Part shown: positions 57,101 to 64,000 of the stretch, piece by piece
Layout of the letters: each line of letters opens with the position of its first letter
Numbering within the stretch: position 1 is the stretch's first letter
Assembly: GCF_000226095.1 (NCBI RefSeq)
Contig: NC_016474.1
Location: 3,224,001-3,288,000, forward strand
Direction of reading: 5' to 3'
Length of the DNA stretch: 64,000 nucleotides
Source: Thermothelomyces thermophilus ATCC 42464
Taxonomy: Eukaryota > Ascomycota > Sordariomycetes > Sordariales > Chaetomiaceae
Position numbers and translations under genes: made by a program
Notes under the pieces: generated by a model
Seen by the model: only the letters and a program-made list of their open reading frames with translations
Database searches by the model: none
What the model was told of the DNA's origin: nothing

Positions 57101-58497
57101 ATATCCTAGACTTTCAACGCGCATGTACGAGGGTATGTTCCGTACAGTTCATGCTTCTTGAACACGCGTCCATGCCGGTCCAGTTTCGACCGGTCTGCAG
57201 CATCAATGCTCTTTACCCGGGCCCTCGGCCGTCCGGGCGGTACTCGAGGTATCGCCCATTCGATACGGAGGACTCGATCCACATACCAACTGTGTATGTA
57301 CATACATACTCTGGTACGGACTCCTGCAACCGGGTGGCTCACCCCGCGGAACTTGTACCCCTGCCGTTATTGGCGCTTTATGGCCCCAGAGAATGGTTCC
57401 TTACGAGACGCACCACACTACGGAAAGATGCCCGATCAAGGAGTATAATAGGTTCGAACTGATTGCAGTGCCGGGGAAGTAGAGCCACGGCACTTCCGTC
57501 TGGCTTCCGGCTTTGGCCAAGGCCCGTTGACCCGCCTGGTTGAATGCCATGATCGGCCCCTGAGATCCCTGCCGAGCAATCTGCAAAGACACTCTCGGGG
57601 TCCGTTTAGTCAGGGATTTCGAGCAGGACCGAGCTACCGACCTACTGTACCACACTTCGTAAAGGGAAGACTTGGCTGGCTTCCTCCACACGCAGCACAG
57701 AGTAGTGTATGGATGGATGGATGTACTGTACCTCCGTACCTCCAGCACACTACGAGGCAGGATGCCGAAGCACGTTCCCTTGTTGATATTAACACCGGCA
57801 TCCCCCGTTCAATCTCTCTGGCCATGGCCCACCAGCCCGGCTTTGCCATATTGCTCTGACACCTCCCGACCGACTGCAACCCTGCCATCCCAGCTCACCT
57901 GCACCGGTTCCGCAAACTCGCCGGGCCCCTTCTGCCGGGCCCATCCATCAGGAACCGGGTCCTCGCCGGCTTGGAGCTGGTGATAAACGGCAGAACTCCC
58001 CTGAAGATTTCCCAGCATTACCTAGCGCCCTCAAGATTCGATCTGTCTACTGGAGTCCTCCACTTTTTTTTTTCCCGCGCGCCCTCATAGCTCTCTATAC
58101 TACAGGTTTCACGATAAGGAGAGATTTCGAGTCCATTCCTCCTCTTCCATCCGGCAGTGGTGGCAGGAGACCATCGTCAACCTCTTTCAACGGTCCGTGA
58201 GACAGTCCTTCCCGACAAGTGGCAATCCGGAATACAGCATCACTCGACCCGGACTCGAATTGGCTTGCTGCAGCTGCATGAGACAGCCGCACAACGACCC
58301 AACGCCGTGAAGAGGGGCTTGTTCCACCAGGATCGGAGCAATCGCCGTCAAAGCATCGAAGATTGCGGAATGCGCTAGCTGCTGCCCGGAGCTGCAGTGC
58401 CTGTACGAGTCCATTCCGCCATACGTGTCCCACGCTGAGACACGCCCAAGCCCCGGCCCAGAGCCCGGCTGTCGGATTCGTGTTGGTGCTGCTCCAG

Positions 58498-58542
58498 TGG
58501 CCGCCCCTTCAGTGGCCGTCCCTTCTGTGGCCGGCCCTTCTG
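58498..58542. repeat. 15-bp minisatellite upstream of the velvet gene
   Basis: Three near-identical 15-base units of the form GTGGCCGNCCCTTCW, followed by a degenerate fourth, about 145-190 bp before the velvet start codon. Confidence 0.8.
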
Positions 58543-58685
58543 TAAAGGCCGCCCAGCTTCGGTCGACCCCCACGGCATGCTTGGATCGACACAGGCTGAC
58601 CGGGGCCTTGTGAAGGACAGAAGAAGCACGCCTGGCTATTGTCTGTGTGCCCGCCTCTCCTTCCTTTCCCCCCTTTTCCCTCCAA

Positions 58686-60380
58686 ATGTCTGCAGCGGTC
58701 GACTCTGTTCATCACAGCCTTGGCCGTCATTCCCATCTGGACGGCATGGCTCAGCATCACGGATTTCACGAATCATACGCTCAGGGGCATGGGCGGTATG
58801 CTACAGAACAGCAGCATTTCCAGCAGCCGTCTCAAGCAAGGCAGCTTCCACGGTTGCCGCCCATGTCTACCATAATACCACCCGCATCATCCGACCCTTC
58901 GCCCGTTCTGTCCAGCGGCCGCGACGCGCCTTACTATGGCGGGCGACCCAACTATTACTCCGAATACGCAACTCCTTCGCCCGTCGGCCAAACACCGCCG
59001 CTCCTGCCCATCCCAAACAGCGAACCTCACCCCTTGTCAAAGCGAGCGGTGGATCTCCGGCATTCACCAACCCTGTCGTCGACGGCCAGCGACAGGTCAA
59101 CCGAAGAGATGATGGCTCACGAGCTGCGTCTAAGGCAGATGAGCAGCAGCTTGCATGACCCCCACGGCCAGAGCCCAACATCTCGTCAGCCTCTTTACTA
59201 TCCGTCCCCGCGGTCAAGGGGCGGTTCCTTACAATTTGACAATGCTCTCTCTCCAATATCAGCCAACGCTCCCTCAGCAACACCCTATCCCTTTTCGTCC
59301 ACATCTTCCTCCTCCTTTTCCTCCTCCTCCTCCTCGTCCGTGATGAAAAGCAACGGGCAAGCCGTGACAGCACAAGCACCGCGCAGCCCGCCGAGCACGC
59401 AACCCTCCACCTCCCCGCGGCAAGAGCCCAAATGCATGAGCATCTCGAATCTCCTGAGCACGACAAGCGAGAGCAGCGCTGCACCCGCCGCCGTCACCAG
59501 CAGTTCCACCAGCAGCAGCATCAGCGCCTCCGCCAAACCCGCCCTCCCCCCCGCAGCAGCAGCAGCAGCAGCAGCCCCGCGACGCCCGACCTCGGAATAC
59601 CGCATCACCGTCCGGCAGCAGCCCCTGGCCGCCCGCAGCTGCGGCTTCGGCGAGCGCGACCGGCGCGTCATCGACCCGCCGCCGATCGTGCAGCTGACCA
59701 TCCACGACCCGAGCCTGAGCGAGGACGAGATGGCGCGGCGGCTGCGGCACCAGTTCTCGGTCGTGCACTGCTCCATCTGGGACGACAAGGGCTGCAGGGA
59801 CATGAGCAGCATGCCCGAGGACTTCCGGCAGCAGCGGCGGCTGATGGGCACCCTCGTGGCCAGCCCCTTCGTGGGCCTCGACGACCGCGGCCAGGAGGGC
59901 TGCTTCTTCTGCTTCCCCGACCTCAGCTGCCGCACCCCGGGCCTCTTCCGCCTCAAGTTCGCCCTCGTCGTCCTCGACCCCGCCCGCATGTGCACCGGCG
60001 ACCGCTCCGCCATCGTCGCCACCGCCATGAGCGAGCCCTTCCAGGTCTACAACGCCAAGGACTTCCCCGGCATGCAGGCCAGCACCCCGCTGACCAAGAG
60101 GCTCAAGGAGCAGGGGTGTCTGATTAGTATCAAGAAGGGCAACGAGAGGAGGGAAGGCGGCGGCGGTGGTGGAGGAAAGAGTAATAGCGGTGGTAGCGGC
60201 GGCAAAAATGGGAAAGGAGAAGAGCCGGAGGAGGAGGAGGAGGAGGAGGAGAACGACGACGACGATGATGAGGGGGACGGAGTGGAAGACAACAGGTCTT
60301 CTCCCGATGGTAGTGCTGGTGGTGGTGGTGGTGGTGAGGAAGGAAAGAGGAGAAAGAGGATCAAGAGGATCAAGAGGTAA
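58686..60380 (+). CDS. velC: velvet-domain regulator, VelC-like
   Basis: Single exon of about 564 aa. I start it at the ATG MSAAVDSVHH; an upstream in-frame GTG is unlikely. Residues 1-300 are Ser/Pro/Gln-rich with poly-Ser and poly-Ala runs. The velvet domain covers about 304-487: YRITVRQQPLAARSCGFGE, DRRVIDPPPIVQL, GTLVASPFVGLDD, GCFFCFPDLSCRTPG, then KDFPGMQASTPLTKRLKEQG. Velvet domains are NF-kappaB-like DNA-binding and dimerisation folds that control development and secondary metabolism in fungi. The C-terminal position of the domain and the FPGMQASTPL ending favour VelC over VosA or VelB; I hold VelC at about 0.75. After the domain come Gly-rich, acidic (EEPEEEEEEEEN) and basic (KRRKRIKRIKR, likely NLS) segments. 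Confidence 0.92.
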   Translation: MSAAVDSVHHSLGRHSHLDGMAQHHGFHESYAQGHGRYATEQQHFQQPSQARQLPRLPPMSTIIPPASSDPSPVLSSGRDAPYYGGRPNYYSEYATPSPVGQTPPLLPIPNSEPHPLSKRAVDLRHSPTLSSTASDRSTEEMMAHELRLRQMSSSLHDPHGQSPTSRQPLYYPSPRSRGGSLQFDNALSPISANAPSATPYPFSSTSSSSFSSSSSSSVMKSNGQAVTAQAPRSPPSTQPSTSPRQEPKCMSISNLLSTTSESSAAPAAVTSSSTSSSISASAKPALPPAAAAAAAAPRRPTSEYRITVRQQPLAARSCGFGERDRRVIDPPPIVQLTIHDPSLSEDEMARRLRHQFSVVHCSIWDDKGCRDMSSMPEDFRQQRRLMGTLVASPFVGLDDRGQEGCFFCFPDLSCRTPGLFRLKFALVVLDPARMCTGDRSAIVATAMSEPFQVYNAKDFPGMQASTPLTKRLKEQGCLISIKKGNERREGGGGGGGKSNSGGSGGKNGKGEEPEEEEEEEENDDDDDEGDGVEDNRSSPDGSAGGGGGGEEGKRRKRIKRIKR

Positions 60381-61316
60381 AAAAAAAAAAAAAAAAAGGA
60401 AGGCCACTCCGCCTCCTACTTTGGCTTAAAAAAACCAAAGGCTTTCCGATCTCTTTGCAAAACAACTCGGGGTTGATTGGGTTAAAACAAAGGGATTTGG
60501 GGTTTGGACACCCGGCGTTTTTGTGTTGTTTGAGCGATTGGGGTGTCACGGTCGCGGATGATGTTGCTGGAGCACTGATACCTCTTATTTTTTTTTTCCA
60601 ATGAACGGTTAGGAAACGGTGTGGAGTTATATACGGAGTGAGTTTACTTTTTCTGTTTCTGCCGTCTTATCCTCCTCGGCGAGGGATAAATGAAATGTCT
60701 GATCGAATTCATTCTTGCCCTCGAAGATGTATGTGTTTGAGTGAAGTGGCTATGGCCGAGGGATGTACATACATACAGAGCAAGCGGGTCGGGAAGGATA
60801 CCCTGAGAGCCGTCTACGATACCATCTACAAATCAACATGCAGGCTCCGTGGCATATTGATAGCCGCGTTGGCTCGGCCGACGGGACGTGACTGAACGGG
60901 AATATGAAAAGGCCAGAATCCGACTCATTCATCTCTTGGGGTCGAAAAGAGAACAAAGACTGAGCGGCGTGCTTCAGCGAGCCATGTGTGTTCACCATAA
61001 CAAGTCGCTTGGGCTCAATGAGGAGCCAGTTTCTTCACTCTTCAAGGAAGGTAAGCGGACACTCGGGGCCGATCCGATGCTTCAGAAGAAAAGAACGGTG
61101 CTAAAAGCAGGCGTTGTGAACCCACTCCCCCCCCCCCGGTAACACCGCGACGCCCGGTTGATTTCTCTTGATATCTCGTGTAGACAAGCGATACAGCCCC
61201 AACACACGAACGAGGAGACATGAGCCCTGTCTTTGCAGAACAAGTAGTGCCCCTGACGGAGGAGAGTTGACATATGGAAATCACTTCTACCCTTCCCCCC
61301 TAAGATCGAGGATCGC
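60381..61316. other. convergent intergenic space VelC-like/CUL4-like
   Basis: About 940 bases between the two stops. An A19 run follows the velvet stop immediately (60380-60398), GTACATACATAC lies at about 60764-60775 and a C11 run at 61127-61137. No gene seen. Confidence 0.6.
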
Positions 61317-64000
61317 TCATGCCAGATACGTGTACGATCCGTCTTCACGCTCCAGATAGTCCTTCTCAATAAGTCTATCAACCATGTTAGTGGTGGCCAT
61401 CGAAAAAAAAAGGGGGGGCGGGGGAAGTTGGTGAAGAAGAAGAAACAAAATAGGAGAAAACGTACTTGTCGATATTCGCCTTGATATCCGCCACGTCCAT
61501 GGCGCCCCTGCTCTTGGTCTGGTTGATGACCTCGGTCACGAGCTGCACGTGCGTCATCTTCTTCCGGCTCTTCATGATGCGGACGATGGCCGCCTGCGTC
61601 TCGAACTGGCGGTCGGCCGCGACCTTTTGGTGTGTCTCGCGGTTCTCCTCCTTGGTCTCCTTGAGCTGGATCTGGTTGATCTTGACGCGGAACTTGGGGT
61701 CGGTGAAGGCCTTGTTGACGGTGAAGGTGTCGGTGGGCGACACGTCGCGGCCCTTGGGGTGCTTGGTCAGCACGCGGGCCTTGCCGCAGGCGAGCGACTG
61801 GAGGGTGCGGTCGAGCTCGCCGCCTTGGAGGCCGGTGGACTGCGAGATCTGCTCGTACGAGAGCACGCCGTCGCCGTCGTTTTCGACCTCGTTGAAGAGC
61901 ATGAGAACGGCGGCCTGCGGCGCGCTGACGAGGAGCTCCTTGGGGCCGCGGTTGAACTGCGCCTTGATGACGCAGTGGGCCATGTTGTGCTTCCACGTGA
62001 GCCGCCTGCCGGTGTGCTTGGACTTGTAGTACCCATCAAAGGTGTTGATCTGCTCGAGCACCTCCTTGGGGAGGTTGACCTTCACGTCGGGGAAGGCGGG
62101 CCACGCCGCGGCCGAGAGGATGTTGACGGTCAGGTCGACCCCGGCCGTGTTCCGGCCGGTGCCCGCGAGCCACTCCTTGTAGGACGCCATCTCCTCCTTG
62201 GCCAGCTCCTGGTCCTTGAACATCTGCTCCAGGTTATGGGTGAAGCTAGAGCCGCACTCGACCTTGAGCTTGGCGAGCATGCTGCGCTCGGCGTCCTGGC
62301 TCGCGCTACGGCCGAGCAGCAAGCGGCGCGCCAGGTCTTTCTTGTAGAAGGCCTCGAAGATGTCCTTGCCCTCGATGAAGCGGAACAGCTCGAGGCCGTG
62401 GTCCAGCTGCCGGTCCAGCTCGGCATCCTCGTCGGCCGTGCTCGCCAGGCCGCTCATCTCGGCATCCGCCCGGTCCTTCACGTCCGACAAGAGCGACTTT
62501 GGAAGCGTCTTGAGCCCCCCGCGCAGCAGCATGTCGATGTGCTTGGCGACCATCTCGCCGACCTTGGACGTGCTGGTGTTCCAGACGGCGGTGTTCTTCC
62601 TGTCGTTGATGAAGTGGGCGAACGACTCCCTCAGGGCATAGTAAAAAACGTCGTCTTTGGAGAAGGCATCCCGTATGACGACGTCGAGCGACCGCCTCAG
62701 CTCCAGTAGGCGGATGACCATCTCGTCCCCCCTCGTCGTGTCGCGGACGATGGCGGAGCCCGTCTGGCGGATGAACTGTTCCCAAGGCCCCTTCAGCCGC
62801 TTCTGCAAGCCCGACAGCTTGAGCAGCTCGTAGAGCGCTTTCACGGACTCGACGTCTTGGGCCTCGAGCAGCTTGGCCACGCTGCCCGTGTCGAGGAGCT
62901 TCTCCGAGTACTTCTCGATCAGGACGTGGTGGGCGTCGCCGAGCAGCTGCCGCTTCGTCGTGCTCTCAAAGTTGAGGCCGTCGCACCTGGCGGCCTCCCT
63001 CTCCAGCAGCGCGGCGACGGCCCCGATGTAGTCCTTCAGGCCGTAGGCGGCGCTCACCTCGCTGGCAAACTGCTCAAAGTAGCGATGCGACCGGACGAGG
63101 AACATGGGCTCAAACGACTTGCCGTAGACGCCGCAGAGCCTCAGCATCGCGATCGCGTCTCTCAGCAGGACGTCGTCCGCCCGCTCGTCGCCCTGGCGCG
63201 CATAATCTACCAGCCGGCACGCCCCCTCCAGCACGGCCTTCCCCTGCGGCGAGACAGCCGCCCCCTTGGACGACCCGAAGACGGCCTTCCGGAAGAGGGC
63301 GATGCCCATCTCGTTGATGCCCTGCTTTCCCTTCCCGCCATCCACCCCGCCCTGCTGCAACAACAAGTACCCCCGATCCAGGTAGCTGTAGATCCCTCGG
63401 ATCACGAACACGACCTCGTTCCACCGCCTCCACCTGGCCACCACCCCGCGGAGCAACACGTCCCCCGCCCCGGCAGCGCCGCTCTCCCCGCCAGCGGCGG
63501 CGGCGGCAGCAGCAGCAGCAGCAGCATTCGAGGACGAGGATGGGGCGGCGTCCCGCTGCCCCTCCCACAAGCCGCCCAGCATGTCCGCGCTGGCGAGCCA
63601 GCCCTCACAGCGGGCGCGCAGCCGCTCCGTCAGCTCGGCGGCGTCGCCCTTGCGGCAGATGTCCTCGACGCCGCGGTACAGACGCTCCATGGGCTGGGCG
63701 GTGGGGCGGCCGGCGAAGATGCTGGACAGCGCGGCGTCGAGGTCGGCATGTATGCGGGCATAGTAGGCCTCGATGGAAGTCGTAGTCGTCGGAGCGGAAG
63801 AAGAAGAAGAAGAGGAGGAGGAGGAGGGGGAAGAGGAGGAGGAGAAGGAGGAGGAGGAGGAGACTGCTGCTGCTGTGGATTGGGACGCCACTGCGGGGCG
63901 GAGGTTCTTGATGACGAGCTTGCGGGAGCCGAGGTGTGGTTGGAAGGCGGGGCGTGGCTGGTGGTGGTAGTGCGGGTGCGAGGGGCGAGCGGCAGATGGG
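61317..64000 (-). CDS. cul4: CUL4-type cullin, scaffold of a CRL4 ubiquitin ligase (5' end outside window)
   Basis: Two exons are visible, read from the right edge (64000) to 61466 and 61374-61317. The frame stays open to the window edge with no ATG, so the N-terminus lies outside. The GTG at 63891 is not the start: upstream in-frame sequence reads HLGSRKLVIKNLRP, a CUL4-like N-terminal motif. About 860 residues are present: cullin repeats, the cullin homology domain (GVDLTVNILSAAAWP), a winged-helix end, the neddylation site (Lys in VRIMKSRK, codon 61570-61572) and the C-terminus LIEKDYLEREDGSYTYLA. VLTKHPKGRDVS and KINQIQLKET favour CUL4 over CUL1 or CUL3. CUL4 binds DDB1 adaptors; in Neurospora a CUL4-DDB1 complex directs H3K9 methylation. 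Poly-Ser and poly-Ala inserts lie in the N-terminal part. Confidence 0.9.

Larger units (their letters stand above)
47895..58685. other. 10.8 kb gene-poor region upstream of the velvet gene
   Basis: No exon chain or protein family is recognisable on either strand, and base composition is not AT-rich, so there is no obvious RIP signature. Simple repeats: CTC/CTT at about 47930-47975, A7/G13 at 49241-49260, a GGACAGC triplication at about 50943-50964, GT/GTGC repeats at 52319-52355, and a 15-bp minisatellite at 58498-58542. GTACAGTAC/GTACTGTAC, TACGGATTA and GTACATACATAC motifs recur from 50.9 to 57.7 kb. The final part should hold the long promoter and leader of the velvet gene. Confidence 0.55.

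Noticed and set aside
58425-58613. 62-codon ORF over the 15-bp minisatellite (VAAPSVAVPSVAGPSV)
   Set aside because: Starts at GTG and owes its pattern to the tandem repeat; not a credible protein.
47895-58685. RIP-mutated transposon block
   Set aside because: Composition is not AT-rich, and no reverse transcriptase, transposase or long terminal repeat could be recognised by eye. A repeat-library search could still find a decayed element.
59274-60407. 377-codon minus-strand ORF opposite the velvet gene
   Set aside because: Covers the velvet domain in antisense; the coding signal is clearly on the plus strand.
61549-62709. 386-codon plus-strand ORF opposite the cullin
   Set aside because: Mirrors cullin codons; composition typical of an antisense frame.

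Overview
This window is nuclear DNA from a filamentous ascomycete, most likely of the Sordariomycetes and probably Sordariales/Chaetomiaceae-like. The evidence is short introns of about 55 to 190 nt with GTRNGT donors and CTAAC-type branch points, strong G/C preference at third codon positions, CT-rich leaders, and a protein set that includes velvet, BRE1, SET2, a CUL4-type cullin and an ABCB-type MDR pump. Species cannot be fixed from the sequence alone. I resolved 17 protein-coding genes by joining exons by hand at splice sites that keep frame. No tRNA, rRNA, CRISPR array or recognisable transposon was found.

Layout. 0.4-3.4 kb: SET2 (-), the H3K36 methyltransferase. 7.0-8.1 kb: a conserved AT-hook protein of unknown role (+). 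13.9-15.4 kb: a four-TM protein with a long Ser-rich tail (+). 16.3-18.0 kb: RAD23 (+), convergent with BDP1 (-, 18.8-20.8 kb). BDP1 is divergent from BRE1 (+, 21.5-24.1 kb), which is convergent with a SARAF-like ER membrane protein (-, 24.5-25.8 kb). 27.1-31.2 kb: a full-length ABCB/MDR transporter (-). 34.0-35.0 kb: MRT4 (+). 36.0-37.6 kb: U1-70K (-), divergent from mitoribosomal mL43 (+, 38.1-38.6 kb), which is convergent with triosephosphate isomerase (-, 38.9-39.9 kb). 40.6-41.9 kb: a UTP16/Bud21-like SSU processome protein (-), divergent from a probably mitochondrial TPR/Sel1-like protein (+, 42.3-43.6 kb). 46.6-47.9 kb: a putative GPI-anchored cell-surface protein (+). 47.9-58.7 kb: a 10.8 kb gene-poor stretch. 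58.7-60.4 kb: a velvet regulator, VelC-like (+). 61.3 kb to the right edge: a CUL4-type cullin (-), cut by the window so its N-terminus is missing.

This is mainly a housekeeping neighbourhood. Several genes belong to chromatin and ubiquitin pathways (SET2, BRE1, RAD23, CUL4), others to ribosome or RNA biogenesis (MRT4, UTP16, U1-70K, BDP1, mL43). They alternate strands and sit in separate transcription units, so I see no operon-like system and no clearly new multi-gene system.

The less explained material is in the intergenic DNA. Short palindromic motifs recur there: TACGGATTA and its inverted form, ACACTAGTGT, GTACAGTAC and GTACATACATAC runs. There are also abrupt homopolymer junctions (polyT/polyG, polyC/polyA). 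Four conserved-looking proteins of unknown role are the other main leads.
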